This document shows positions 1 to 8,366 of a stretch of 64,000 nt of DNA, one piece after another. Under the pieces are notes generated by a model. That model searched no databases. It was not told where the DNA came from and worked only from the letters and a program-made list of their open reading frames with translations. Every line of letters begins with the position of its first letter. Positions within the stretch are counted from its first letter, which is position 1. Made by a program: the position numbers and the translations under genes. The DNA comes from an uncultured Pseudomonadota bacterium (GTDB taxonomy: Bacteria > Pseudomonadota > Gammaproteobacteria > Methylococcales > Methylomonadaceae), in assembly GCA_903870545.1 (NCBI GenBank), contig CAIQDI010000007.1, positions 1 to 64,000 of the forward strand. Reading direction: 5' to 3'.

Positions 1-79
1 ACAAGGTTTGGGTATTACGTTTATTACAGCGGGTCTGATGTCTTTGGGCTTCATGGCTTTCTCAGGCATTCAACTCTAG
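1..79 (+). CDS. nqrE: Na+-translocating NADH:quinone reductase subunit E, C-terminal end
   Basis: Only the last 25 codons lie in the window, ending in the residues GLMSLGFMAFSGIQL. This closely resembles the end of NqrE, an integral membrane subunit of the sodium-pumping NADH:quinone oxidoreductase. The next reading frame begins 13 bases later with a typical NqrF N-terminus, which supports the assignment because nqrE-nqrF is the standard order of the operon. The gene continues beyond the left edge. The identification rests on a short stretch plus context. Confidence 0.8.
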   Translation, partial: QGLGITFITAGLMSLGFMAFSGIQL

Positions 80-91
80 GAAGGTAACGTC

Positions 92-220
92 ATGCTGGAA
101 ATTATTTTAGGGATTATCATCTTCACGGGTTTTGTTATCGCGCTAGTCTTTGTGATTATCGGCGCGAAAAAGAAACTCGTGGCGGAAGGTGATGTTGAAA
201 TTACCATTCAATTTTTATGA
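92..220 (+). pseudogene. nqrF: Truncated nqrF (first ~40 codons only)
   Basis: A 42-codon frame starts at an ATG preceded by AGGAAGG, right after nqrE. Its residues MLEIILGIIIFTGFVIALVF and the following KKKLVAEGDVEITI match the membrane anchor and the first strand of NqrF, the flavin- and [2Fe-2S]-containing subunit of about 400 residues that accepts electrons from NADH. After ITI the frame reads QFL and stops. The ferredoxin-like cysteines and the FAD/NADH domain are missing and nothing downstream in the window restores them. The stop lies inside a hairpin (217-264) that recurs at 759. Without NqrF the complex could not oxidise NADH, so either a full copy lies elsewhere, the operon is dead, or the contig is misjoined here. 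Confidence 0.75.
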
Positions 221-264
221 AAAAAGCCCCGACTTGCATCACAGCAAAGAGGGGCTTTTTTGTT
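217..264 (+). terminator. Hairpin terminator, copy 1 of a repeated element
   Basis: The arms AAAAAGCCCC and GGGGCTTTTT enclose a loop containing TTGC and GCAA, which may pair as an inner stem, and a T run follows. It has the form of a rho-independent terminator usable in both directions. It overlaps the stop codon of the truncated nqrF. The same 48 bases recur at 758-805 with three differences. Confidence 0.75.
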
Positions 265-329
265 TGTTTATATTTTATAATTTCGTTTAAGATGCAAGCC
301 TGTTGAAATTTTCTAATTATGGGTGATTT

Positions 330-527
330 ATGAATTTTGCAACCTTATCATTTGCTGGTACTTCTGCTGCAAAAAAGCCATTAAAACAAACAACTAACTT
401 TGCTGTGGGTGAATTTGATAAAGCTAGAATGGAACGGGCTTTATCTATGGAAACAATAGAATTGCCAGATGGTTTAACTCGTGAAGAACAACGCAAATTT
501 ATTATCGAATATGGTCGAGGACAATAA
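330..527 (+). CDS. Small hypothetical protein, possible antitoxin partner
   Basis: This 65-residue frame is led by GGGTG seven bases before its ATG and by TATAAT near 280. The product is soluble and mixed-charge, with a helical, charged C-terminal half containing LTREEQRKFIIEYG. It is followed after two bases by a second small frame that resembles a RelE/HigB-type toxin, so an antitoxin-toxin pair is a reasonable reading. I do not recognise a named family and see no clear DNA-binding motif. The pair lies between two copies of the hairpin repeat, in the place where the rest of nqrF would be expected. Confidence 0.45.
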   Translation: MNFATLSFAGTSAAKKPLKQTTNFAVGEFDKARMERALSMETIELPDGLTREEQRKFIIEYGRGQ

Positions 528-529
528 TT

Positions 530-811
530 TTGAGTTCTATTTATCACGTTGGGATGAATCGACAGTTTTCAATTGAGTTCGAAAATTATCCTGAGTATCA
601 ACAAGATAAAATTCTTGATTTTGTTAATTTATTTAAAAAATTTGGCTTGTCTGATTTTTCAAAATACGACGGGAAAATTACGCCTTCGTGGTCTAGCTTA
701 AAAAGCTCAAATCCGAATTACATTTACGCGAAAGCAAATAATTTGTGGCATTACCATGAAAAAAGCCCCGACTTGCATTACAGCAAATCGGGGCTTTTTT
801 GTTATTTGTAG
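530..811 (+). pseudogene. Toxin-like small protein, C-terminus replaced by hairpin repeat
   Basis: The frame begins with TTG just after the previous stop. The first 76 residues look like a genuine small protein: it has RQFSIEFE, then KFGLSDFSKYDGKITPSW, and ends in YIYAKANNLWHYH, a pattern I associate with RelE/HigB-like toxins whose chain normally continues with further strands. From residue 77 the frame simply translates the repeated terminator hairpin (EKSPDL...), so the natural C-terminus appears to be lost. The reading as a toxin is tentative. A remnant is more likely than a working protein, unless the first 76 residues suffice. Confidence 0.4.
758..805 (+). terminator. Hairpin terminator, copy 2 of a repeated element
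   Basis: The perfect 12-bp arms AAAAAGCCCCGA and TCGGGGCTTTTT enclose TTGC...GCAA, and T residues follow. It differs from the copy at 217-264 at three of 48 positions. It lies inside the end of the toxin-like frame. Both copies have TTACCAT just upstream: directly adjacent here, ten bases away in copy 1. Confidence 0.75.
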
Positions 812-858
812 ATTTTAAACAATATGTTGCATCAATAATCCACGAATTCTGTAATCAT

Positions 859-875
859 GTTCAAAGAATTTGAAC
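859..875. repeat. Short palindrome
   Basis: The 7-bp arms GTTCAAA and TTTGAAC are separated by three bases. There is no T run. It lies about 45 bases before the IS605-like hairpin and could be its left-end partner or an operator; neither is shown. Confidence 0.4.
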
Positions 876-903
876 AAACTCACTGTTTGTTTGCTTATTT
901 ATC

Positions 904-948
904 ATAAGTAGCGAAAAACCCCGCCGTTTAGGGTGGGGAGAATGTCAA
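904..948 (+). mobile_element. IS200/IS605-type right-end hairpin remnant
   Basis: The stem CCCCGCC / GGTGGGG (919-925 and 932-938, one G-T pair) has the loop GTTTAG and is followed by AGAATGTCAA. This layout, a GC-rich hairpin with a TTTAG-like loop followed shortly by TGTCAA, is what right ends of IS200/IS605-family elements carrying tnpB look like; the hairpin is also the 3' part of the TnpB guide RNA. No tnpA or tnpB is present, so it would be a scar or a miniature derivative. The 300 bases between 812 and typA otherwise hold only the palindrome at 859 and the typA terminator. Confidence 0.45.
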
Positions 949-1017
949 GCCGCAGAACCACACAATTTGACAGGTTCGTTCAAATTTAAAAGTTAGGCAT
1001 CGCATAATAATAGCCAT

Positions 1018-1059
1018 AAAAAAACCGCTACTTCAAATATCTTCAAAGTAACGGTTTTT
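1018..1059 (-). terminator. Terminator downstream of typA
   Basis: The arms AAAACCG-TACTT and AAGTA-CGGTTTT, with one C/A mismatch, enclose a 12-base loop. A run of A residues on the left gives a U tract for minus-strand transcripts. It begins about 50 bases after the typA stop codon. Confidence 0.8.
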
Positions 1060-1108
1060 GATTTTGCATTGTTTTCACGCAAAACGTGAAAATAGCGAAT
1101 ATCAGCTG

Positions 1109-2920
1109 TTAATTTTTGCCTGAACGTTTGCGCTCATTTTCAGTCAATAATTTTTTGCGTAAACGAATCGATTTTGGTGTAACTTCAACCAATTCATCTT
1201 CCGAAATAAATTCTAACGCTTGTTCCAACGTCAATTTTTGAATCCGTGCCAAAACTAAACTTTCGTCAGTTCCCGACGCGCGAACGTTAGTCAATTGTTT
1301 TGGACGACAAGGATTGACACACAAATCGTTGGTGCGTGAATGCAAACCAACTAACATTCCTTCATAAACTTCGTCGCCATTCACGAGCAATAATTCGCCG
1401 CGTTCTTGTAATGGATGCAACGAATACGTTACTGCTTTACCCGCCACCATTGAAATTAACACGCCGCGCATACGATTACCGACATCGCCAGATTTCATTG
1501 GACCGTAATGATCAAAAACATGATAAAGCAAACCCGAACCAGACGTTGCGGTCATAAATTCAGTTTGGAAGCCAATCAAACCGCGTGATGGCATCATGTA
1601 TTCTAAACGAATACGACCTTTACCGTCTGGAACCATATTGGTTAAATCGCCTTTGCGATCGCCCAATTTTTCCATAATTGAACCTTGATGCTCTTCTTCG
1701 ACTTCAATCGTCACCATTTCAAATGGTTCACATTTTTTGCCGTCGATTTCTTTCAAAATAACTTCTGGACGTGAAACGCCCATTTCAAAACCTTCGCGAC
1801 GCATCGTTTCGATTAACACGGACAAATGCAATTCGCCACGACCGGAAACTTGGAATTTATCAGGGTCAGCCGTATCTTCGACTTTCAGCGCAACGTTATG
1901 TTGCAATTCTTTTTCTAAACGATCACGAATTTGGCGCGTCGTGACATATTTGCCTTCACGTCCTGCGAACGGTGAATTGTTAACTTGGAACGTCATCGAA
2001 ACCGTGGGTTCATCAACTGACAACGGTGTCATAATTTCAACCAATTCGGGACTACAAATGGTGTCTGAAATTTCCAACTTTTCGATACCGGCAAATGCAA
2101 TAATATCGCCCGCCCGCGCTTCAGCGACTTCCACACGATCTAAACCGTGGAAACCGTAGACTTGCAACATTTTACCTTTACGTTCAACGCCTTCGCGGTT
2201 GACAATAATCAACGGCTGATTCGCTTTAATTACGCCACGTTGAATGCGACCAATCCCAATTACGCCGGTATAAGTGTTGTAATCCAAACTACTAACTTGC
2301 ATTTTGAATGGACCATCCACGTTTACCGGTGGTGGACTTACTTTGTCTACGATTGTTTGGAATAACGCGGTCATATCACCGCCCGTTGTGTCGGCGGTTA
2401 AACCAGCATAGCCGTTAATGGCTGACGCATAAACAATCGGAAAATCTAATTGTTCATCGGTTGCACCTAAACGATCAAACAAATCAAATGTTTGATCAAC
2501 AACCCAATCAGGACGCGCACCGGGACGGTCGATTTTGTTAATGACAACAATCGGTTTCAAACCCAACGCAAAGGCTTTTTGCGTCACGAAACGAGTTTGC
2601 GGCATCGGGCCATCCACCGCATCAACTAGTAATAAAACGGAATCCACCATCGATAAAACACGTTCCACTTCGCCACCGAAATCAGCATGTCCTGGTGTGT
2701 CAACGATGTTGATGTGGTAGCCATTCCAATCCAACGCGGTGTTTTTTGCCAAAATGGTAATGCCGCGTTCTTTTTCGATGTCGTTGGAATCCATCATGCG
2801 CTCAGTGACTTTCGTGTGTGCCGCGAACGTTCCTGACTGTTGCAACAATTTGTCTACAAGCGTGGTCTTACCATGATCAACGTGGGCAATAATGGCAATG
2901 TTTCTTAGTTTTTCAATCAC
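1109..2920 (-). CDS. typA: GTP-binding ribosome-associated protein TypA/BipA
   Basis: This 603-residue translational GTPase has the usual TypA length. The P-loop AHVDHGKT is at residues 12-19, DTPGH at about 74 and NKID at about 128, followed by EF-G-like domains and the BipA-specific C-terminal domain ending in a basic tail. The family binds ribosomes and helps 50S assembly and translation under stress and cold. The start is the ATG that gives [17 protein letters not shown], the standard N-terminus. It is the first gene of a mostly minus-strand stretch and ends at a good terminator. Confidence 0.97.
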   Translation of the reverse strand: MIEKLRNIAIIAHVDHGKTTLVDKLLQQSGTFAAHTKVTERMMDSNDIEKERGITILAKNTALDWNGYHINIVDTPGHADFGGEVERVLSMVDSVLLLVDAVDGPMPQTRFVTQKAFALGLKPIVVINKIDRPGARPDWVVDQTFDLFDRLGATDEQLDFPIVYASAINGYAGLTADTTGGDMTALFQTIVDKVSPPPVNVDGPFKMQVSSLDYNTYTGVIGIGRIQRGVIKANQPLIIVNREGVERKGKMLQVYGFHGLDRVEVAEARAGDIIAFAGIEKLEISDTICSPELVEIMTPLSVDEPTVSMTFQVNNSPFAGREGKYVTTRQIRDRLEKELQHNVALKVEDTADPDKFQVSGRGELHLSVLIETMRREGFEMGVSRPEVILKEIDGKKCEPFEMVTIEVEEEHQGSIMEKLGDRKGDLTNMVPDGKGRIRLEYMMPSRGLIGFQTEFMTATSGSGLLYHVFDHYGPMKSGDVGNRMRGVLISMVAGKAVTYSLHPLQERGELLLVNGDEVYEGMLVGLHSRTNDLCVNPCRPKQLTNVRASGTDESLVLARIQKLTLEQALEFISEDELVEVTPKSIRLRKKLLTENERKRSGKN

Positions 2921-2969
2921 TTTTTGTACTCTTAGTTAAATAAAATTGGATATTACAGGTTGAATATTT

Positions 2970-3362
2970 TTAACTCTGCTGCCAAGGCAACCCAGAAAAA
3001 CGCCAGCCGTTGACGGTGCCGCGTTGTTTATTGTTGTCTAACGCGCCTTCAAACCCGTCGACGATGTTAATCAAATTTGAATAACCTGCTTGTTCCAGTG
3101 CCGCCGCTGCATCTAATGAACGTTGTCCACTGCGGCATAACAACAGAATGGGCGTATCCAAAGCGGATGCAGCTTGCCGAACGCTTTCAATGAAATTGGG
3201 ATTAAGTTGCCATTTTGGTGATTCTATCCACGCAATGTGTATCGCTTGCGGCGGATGACCGACAAATAAATACTCCATTCTGGTTCGCACATCAACCAAA
3301 ACCGCTGTTGGATTTTGTTGCAAAAAATCCCATGCTTGTTGGGGATTTAGATTTTCAATCAT
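2970..3362 (-). CDS. Rhodanese-domain sulfurtransferase
   Basis: This is a single-domain rhodanese of 130 residues. LVDVRTRMEY near residue 23 is the conserved first motif, and the active-site loop CRSGQRS starts with the presumed persulfide-carrying Cys76. There is no signal peptide, so it is cytoplasmic. Proteins of this kind move sulfane sulfur between thiols; the physiological acceptor cannot be told from sequence. It lies 49 bases upstream of typA on the same strand and may be cotranscribed with it. Confidence 0.9.
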   Translation of the reverse strand: MIENLNPQQAWDFLQQNPTAVLVDVRTRMEYLFVGHPPQAIHIAWIESPKWQLNPNFIESVRQAASALDTPILLLCRSGQRSLDAAAALEQAGYSNLINIVDGFEGALDNNKQRGTVNGWRFSGLPWQQS

Positions 3363-3471
3363 GGGAAAAGTTCCAAAAGTTAAAATTATCAGCGGCTATT
3401 ATCGCATTCATTGACGATTTTGGCGCGGCTATTGAAAACCTGACACAATTGGAGTGTGGTCAAAGCGTTGT

Positions 3472-5076
3472 TTAATCTGATTTACGGTAGTTTTTTGGTG
3501 TTAAAACGGTGTTTTTTGCAGGTTGTGAAGCGTCGAGATTTGGATAATCTAACGTGTAATGCAAACCACGACTTTCTTTGCGTTCTTGGGCGCAGCGAAT
3601 AATCAATTCCGCTACCACCACCAAATTCCGCAATTCCAACAAGTCACTCGTGACACGAAAATCTTGATAATACTGCGCGATTTCTTTTTTTAGTAATTCG
3701 ACCCGATTCATGGCGCGATTTAACCGTTTATCGGTTCGCACAATACCGACGTAATCCCACATAAAATGGCGCAATTCGTTCCAATTGTGCGACACAACCA
3801 CTTCTTCGTCCGAATCGATGACTTGCGATTCGTCCCACAGCGGCAAATTTTTTGGCATCGATAATTGCGTCAATTTTTGTTTAATATCTTCACTGGCACG
3901 TTCGGCAAACACCAAACATTCTAATAGTGAGTTACTCGCCATGCGATTTGCGCCGTGTAATCCAGTGCAAGCAACTTCGCCGACGGCGTATAAATTTTTA
4001 ATATCGGTTCGCGCAAAATTATCCGTCAACACGCCGCCGCAAGTGTAATGGGCAGCGGGAACCACGGGAATCGGTTGTTGCGTAATATCAATATCGAACT
4101 GCAAACACTGTTGATAAATATTCGGAAAATGTTCCCGAATAAACGGCGCGGGTTTGTGGCTAATATCTAAATACACGCATTCGATGCCACGTTTTTTCAT
4201 TTCATGGTCAATCGCTCGCGCCACAATATCACGCGGAGCCAATTCAGCCCGTTCGTCGAAATGGTGCATAAACTCCGAACCGTCTGGCAAAATCAAACGT
4301 CCGCCTTCACCGCGCACTGCTTCACTTATCAAAAACGACTGTCCCGCCGGATGATAAAGACAGGTTGGGTGAAATTGCATAAACTCCAAATTGCTGACTC
4401 GACAACCCGCTCGCCACGCCACCGCCATTCCGTCACCGGTCGAACTTTGCGGATTGGTGCTGTACAAATAGGCTTTACTCGCGCCACCGGTTGCCAACAC
4501 AATCACTTTGGCGGCAAATGTTTTGACGTGTTGCTGCAAACTGTTGAACACATACGCGCCGACGCAGCGATTGTTTTCGATGATTAAATCAATGACATTG
4601 TGATGCTCGAATAATTCGATGTACGAATTCTCTTGAGCGCGTTCAATCAGCGATAACGAAACAGCTTTCCCCGTTGCGTCATCGGTATGCACCACGCGCC
4701 GATGTGAATGTCCGCCTTCTCGGTTCAAATGGAGTTTTGTTTCGCCCGAAATAGATTGCTCTTCGGTAAACATCACGCCTTGTTCGCGCAACCAATCAAT
4801 TGATTTTTTGCCATGATTCACGGTTAATCGCACAATTTCTTCGTCGCACAAACCCGCGCCCGAATCCAGCGTATCGTTCAAATGCGATTCAATGGAATCT
4901 TCCGCATCAAATACCGCCGAAATGCCACCTTGTGCGTAATAAGTGCTGCCTGAAGTCAACGCAAATTTTGACAACACCGCCACGCGCGTTCGAGCGTCAG
5001 CCAATTTTAGCGCGAGCGTTAAACCCGCACCACCGCTACCCACGACTAAAACATCAAAACTAAAATTCTCTTTCAC
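3472..5076 (-). CDS. nadB: L-aspartate oxidase
   Basis: This 534-residue flavoprotein oxidises L-aspartate to iminoaspartate, the first step of de novo NAD synthesis. The FAD-binding GSGGAGLTLAL motif starts at about residue 13. Further signatures are STYYAQGGISAV, the substrate-loop region with HRRVVH, PAAHYTCGGV, and GLHGANRMASNSLLE near the end of the flavin domain, then a helical C-terminal domain. Succinate dehydrogenase subunits share the fold but lack this length and spacing. nadA and nadC are not in the window. Confidence 0.96.
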   Translation of the reverse strand: MKENFSFDVLVVGSGGAGLTLALKLADARTRVAVLSKFALTSGSTYYAQGGISAVFDAEDSIESHLNDTLDSGAGLCDEEIVRLTVNHGKKSIDWLREQGVMFTEEQSISGETKLHLNREGGHSHRRVVHTDDATGKAVSLSLIERAQENSYIELFEHHNVIDLIIENNRCVGAYVFNSLQQHVKTFAAKVIVLATGGASKAYLYSTNPQSSTGDGMAVAWRAGCRVSNLEFMQFHPTCLYHPAGQSFLISEAVRGEGGRLILPDGSEFMHHFDERAELAPRDIVARAIDHEMKKRGIECVYLDISHKPAPFIREHFPNIYQQCLQFDIDITQQPIPVVPAAHYTCGGVLTDNFARTDIKNLYAVGEVACTGLHGANRMASNSLLECLVFAERASEDIKQKLTQLSMPKNLPLWDESQVIDSDEEVVVSHNWNELRHFMWDYVGIVRTDKRLNRAMNRVELLKKEIAQYYQDFRVTSDLLELRNLVVVAELIIRCAQERKESRGLHYTLDYPNLDASQPAKNTVLTPKNYRKSD

Positions 5077-5096
5077 ATTTGAACCTTTGACCTGTT

Positions 5097-6062
5097 TTAT
5101 TTCGCGGATTCTTCAAATACACCGAAATTCATGATGCGTTCATAACGCGCGTCGAGCAGCGTGTTCACATTTTGACGTTGCAGCGCGTACAAATGATTGG
5201 ATAACGTTTCTTTCAAATTCGCCGCCGTAGTTTTGAAATCACGGTGTGCGCCGCCTAACGGTTCACGCACCACTTCATCTAAAAAACCTTGTTCACGAAT
5301 GCGGTCGGCAGTAATGCCCATCGCTTCAGCAGCAAGTTGAACTTTGTCAGGACTTTTCCACAAAATCGCCGCGCAACCTTCAGGTGAAATCACCGAATAA
5401 GTGCTGTATTCCAACATAATCAAACGATCGCCCACGCCAATCGCCAACGCGCCACCCGAACCACCTTCGCCAATAATGGTGCAAATAATCGGTGTTTTCA
5501 GTTTTGCCATTTCAAACAAATTTCGCGCAATGGCTTCACTTTGTCCACGTTCTTCGGCATCAATTCCCGGATATGCGCCTGGTGTGTCGATTAAACAAAT
5601 AATCGGTAATTTAAAACGTTCGGCAAGTTTCATTACGCGCAACGCTTTCCGATAACCTTCTGGGCGTGGCATTCCGAAGTTACGATAAATTTTTTCTTTG
5701 GTATCGCGTCCTTTTTGATGACCAATTAGCACCACCGGATTTCCGTCTAATTTCGCCAGTCCACAAATAATCGCCGGATCATCCGCATAAGCGCGATCGC
5801 CGTGTAATTCGTGAAAATCGGTGAATATCAAATCGATATAATCCAATGTGTACGGGCGACCCGGATGACGTGAAATTTGCGAAATTTGCCAATCCGATAA
5901 ATTCGCAAAAATCGATTCGGTCAACGCTTGGCTACGTTCTTCTAATTGTTTTAGCGCGTCGGAAATGTTGATTTTGTTATCAAACTGCACATTACGCAGC
6001 TCTTCAATTTTTGCTTCCAAAACGGCGATGGGTTGTTCAAAGTCGAGAAATTTTAAATCCAT
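5097..6062 (-). CDS. accA: Acetyl-CoA carboxylase carboxyltransferase subunit alpha
   Basis: This 321-residue protein matches AccA in length and layout, with the N-terminal [59 protein letters not shown] and [10 protein letters not shown]. With AccD it transfers the carboxyl group from carboxybiotin-BCCP to acetyl-CoA, forming malonyl-CoA for fatty acid synthesis. The gene ends 20 bases before nadB on the same strand, so the two may share a transcript although they act in unrelated pathways. Confidence 0.97.
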   Translation of the reverse strand: MDLKFLDFEQPIAVLEAKIEELRNVQFDNKINISDALKQLEERSQALTESIFANLSDWQISQISRHPGRPYTLDYIDLIFTDFHELHGDRAYADDPAIICGLAKLDGNPVVLIGHQKGRDTKEKIYRNFGMPRPEGYRKALRVMKLAERFKLPIICLIDTPGAYPGIDAEERGQSEAIARNLFEMAKLKTPIICTIIGEGGSGGALAIGVGDRLIMLEYSTYSVISPEGCAAILWKSPDKVQLAAEAMGITADRIREQGFLDEVVREPLGGAHRDFKTTAANLKETLSNHLYALQRQNVNTLLDARYERIMNFGVFEESAK

Positions 6063-6161
6063 ATTTTTGTATTATCGATTGAGTGAAATTGGCGCAATTA
6101 TAAGGTAATTGTGTGTTAATTGCGCCGTGAAACTTTTTGACTCGAATTTTAACGATTCAAC

Positions 6162-7046
6162 TTATTTTTGGGTTTTGCACAAATCTCGAATTGCCTTTTC
6201 AAAGTTGTCATAAATGAAGTGATAACCAAGCTCTTTTACTTTAACCGGCAACACGCGCTGCCCGCCCAACACCAATTCTGCACGTTCGCCCAGTATCCAT
6301 TTTAAGAAACACGCCGGCGTATTGAAAAATGCAGGACGTGACAAAATAGCAGCAAGTATTTTCGTAAACTGACGATTTGTAACGGGTTCAGGTGCAGTCA
6401 TATTGTAAGCACCTTTTGCATTTTCGCTGTGCAACAGTTTAATCAGAATGGCAACGTAATCATCAATGTGAATCCAGCTCATCCATTGTTTGCCGTCGCC
6501 CATTTGTCCGCCTAATCCTAATTTGAATGGCAACAACATTTTTTTCAGTATTCCGCCCGACGAATCTAACACTAAACCCGTTCGCAAAACACAAACTCGA
6601 ACACTCGAATTTAACGCGGCATTTTCCCACGCCAAACATAATCGTGCGCCGAAATCCGTCCCCGTTGGAAACGTTTCATCTATTTCCGCATCGCCCGTGC
6701 TGCCGTAATAACCAATGGCTGAACCACTCAGCAATACTTTTGGTTTCTGATTTGCCGCTTCAATCCGTTTTACTAATTCCTCGGTCAGATTGACACGACT
6801 TTTCCACAAAACTTCTTTGCGTTGGTCTGTCCACGGCTTGTCAACAATGGGTTCGCCCGCTAAGTTTATCACTGCATCGTAAGTTATTTCTGGTTGCCAT
6901 TCGCTTAACGATGCCATAGGTTTGCATTCTGCTGGCACCGAACGGGGATTTCGACTTAAAACCGTTAAATCGTGACCTTCTTTGAGTAGCGCGAAACATA
7001 ACTTCCTTCCGATTAGCCCTGTACCACCAGTAATTAAAATTTTCAT
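6162..7046 (-). CDS. SDR epimerase of the TIGR01777/YfcH family
   Basis: This 294-residue protein opens with the nucleotide-binding motif GGTGLIGRK at residues 7-15. Later it has VINLAGEPI, SGSAIGYYG (catalytic Tyr region), WMSWIHIDD and the C-terminal GQRVLPVK region with YHFIYDNFEKAIRDL. This set identifies the atypical SDR family represented by E. coli YfcH and human SDR39U1. The substrate is unknown. It stands alone upstream of accA with about 100 bases between them. Confidence 0.92.
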   Translation of the reverse strand: MKILITGGTGLIGRKLCFALLKEGHDLTVLSRNPRSVPAECKPMASLSEWQPEITYDAVINLAGEPIVDKPWTDQRKEVLWKSRVNLTEELVKRIEAANQKPKVLLSGSAIGYYGSTGDAEIDETFPTGTDFGARLCLAWENAALNSSVRVCVLRTGLVLDSSGGILKKMLLPFKLGLGGQMGDGKQWMSWIHIDDYVAILIKLLHSENAKGAYNMTAPEPVTNRQFTKILAAILSRPAFFNTPACFLKWILGERAELVLGGQRVLPVKVKELGYHFIYDNFEKAIRDLCKTQK

Positions 7047-7252
7047 CAGTGTTTTCGTATTATGGTTAAAGAAAATGGGTTTAAAATCGTGACTGCATTT
7101 TTCTCGTTAATTCAAATCGCGACTATATTCTTCTCGGAAAATATTTCCAAGTAAGGATTCCTTGCTAAAAAACAGTAATTTTGGGTGTTACTGTAAAAGT
7201 TACTGCATAAAATGCACGCTGTTACTGGTTTTAACTGTATTTCGCTGGACAA

Positions 7253-7291
7253 TAAAAAAAACCCGCTAAGTCATATAACTTGCGGGTTTTT
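7253..7291 (-). terminator. Terminator of tmRNA gene
   Basis: The stem CCCGC-AAGT / ACTT-GCGGG, with one bulged T, has the loop CATATA. The run of A residues on the plus strand supplies the U tract for the minus-strand transcript. It begins about 30 bases beyond the tmRNA 3' end. Confidence 0.85.
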
Positions 7292-7322
7292 AAACTTTTT
7301 TGAATCTTATTGAATCTATGTT

Positions 7323-7708
7323 TGGTGGAGGCGGGGGGAATTGAACCCCCGTCCGTAAGCACTCCGCCACAAGGTCTACATGCTTATCTCGTTCTTTAAT
7401 TTAGTCAGTGACATTCCGACGAGCCAAAAAAGTCACCAACGATTCCGTAGGGTTTTAGCGCATCCATTCCGGACAGACTTCAGCGCGATCTTATGTGAAT
7501 GACCTCTGAACGTTCTCTTGCCGAAGCATTTAAACTCCACCCGCATAAGCACAGATGGTCAAAGGAATGGTGCTGTGTTTAAGCAGCTAAAGCCATTGAG
7601 TAGTTTTCGTCATTTGCGAATACTTAAGTTTCAGTAGATTTTACGAGGTGTACTGTCCTCGGCATGCACTCTAGGTTTCGCTACCCACGTCGAAGCCAAG
7701 TCGCCCCC
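7323..7708 (-). ncRNA. ssrA: Transfer-messenger RNA (tmRNA)
   Basis: The 5' end GGGGGCG pairs with CGCCTCC just before ACCA at the 3' end to make the acceptor stem, and GGGTTCAATTCCC forms the T arm. The transcript is about 386 nt, a one-piece tmRNA. The tag frame runs from 7617 down to 7579 and encodes ANDENYSMALAA followed by TAA, resuming on GCA. E. coli's tag is ANDENYALAA, so two residues (SM) are inserted before the ALAA degradation signal. tmRNA with SmpB rescues stalled ribosomes and marks the nascent chain for proteolysis. smpB is not seen here. Confidence 0.97.
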
Positions 7709-7784
7709 GTTAAGTAGCGCATAGATTACACGATAATTTTACTCATGCCAATTGCTATTATCATAAATTGAAATTGCCATAAAT

Positions 7785-8336
7785 TCATATTTTTTCTTCG
7801 GTTAACGTCAGCCAATCTGGTTTTTGACGATTTTTCCACGCAAACAGCCGCGATTTTGAACCGCAATAATAATTTCGATAGGAAGCCACCGAATCGCCTG
7901 CCACTTTATATTCGTCCGGCATCGCAGGCGTAGGCTGACTAAATTCACCCGCCAAAATGTTAAACGGCAACAACTTTAGCGGCGTGAACAAACGACTCGT
8001 GGCGTGAATTTTTTCATAACGAAACGTATATTCTTCCAACAAACAACTCAATAATCGCCACAAAAATACATAATTTTCATCACGTTGTCGTGTCCAAATC
8101 GCCGACGGATGTTGAATATGGGTTGCTTCGTAGAGTATCGCATCGCGTTCGTCCGGTAATCGCCACCGCTTTACTTTTCGCCCCGCTCCCGATGTCGTCA
8201 GAATTTCCGTTCCGTCCAAAAATCGATGCGTCGTTGACAGCAATTGCGCGTATTCCAAAATCATTTTCACAACGTGTTTATCAACGTGTTGTTGAGCGCA
8301 AATTTTCGGCTCGGTGTGTAAATAAAAAATATTCAT
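7785..8336 (-). CDS. Conserved hypothetical protein with CAQQHVDKHVVKMILE motif
   Basis: This 183-residue soluble protein has an N-terminal block CAQQHVDKHVVKMILEYAQL that I associate with conserved hypothetical proteins found in both phages and bacteria. Further on are HIQHPSAIWTR, FRYEKIHATSR, PTPAMPDEYK and a C-terminal SYRNYYCGSKSRLFAWKNR. The many conserved His, Lys and Tyr residues suggest an enzyme, but I cannot name an activity. There is no signal or membrane segment. It lies between tmRNA and smr, about 30 bases after smr on the same strand, so it may be the last gene of the gshB-to-smr unit. Confidence 0.7.
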   Translation of the reverse strand: MNIFYLHTEPKICAQQHVDKHVVKMILEYAQLLSTTHRFLDGTEILTTSGAGRKVKRWRLPDERDAILYEATHIQHPSAIWTRQRDENYVFLWRLLSCLLEEYTFRYEKIHATSRLFTPLKLLPFNILAGEFSQPTPAMPDEYKVAGDSVASYRNYYCGSKSRLFAWKNRQKPDWLTLTEEKI

Positions 8337-8366
8337 TTTATTTTATGTTCCGGAAGTGTGTTGGCA

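Noticed and set aside
217-805. Integron attC-like sites around a gene cassette
   Set aside because: The hairpins have G/C arms and T runs of terminators; no GTTRRRY/RYYYAAC core sites and no integrase are present.
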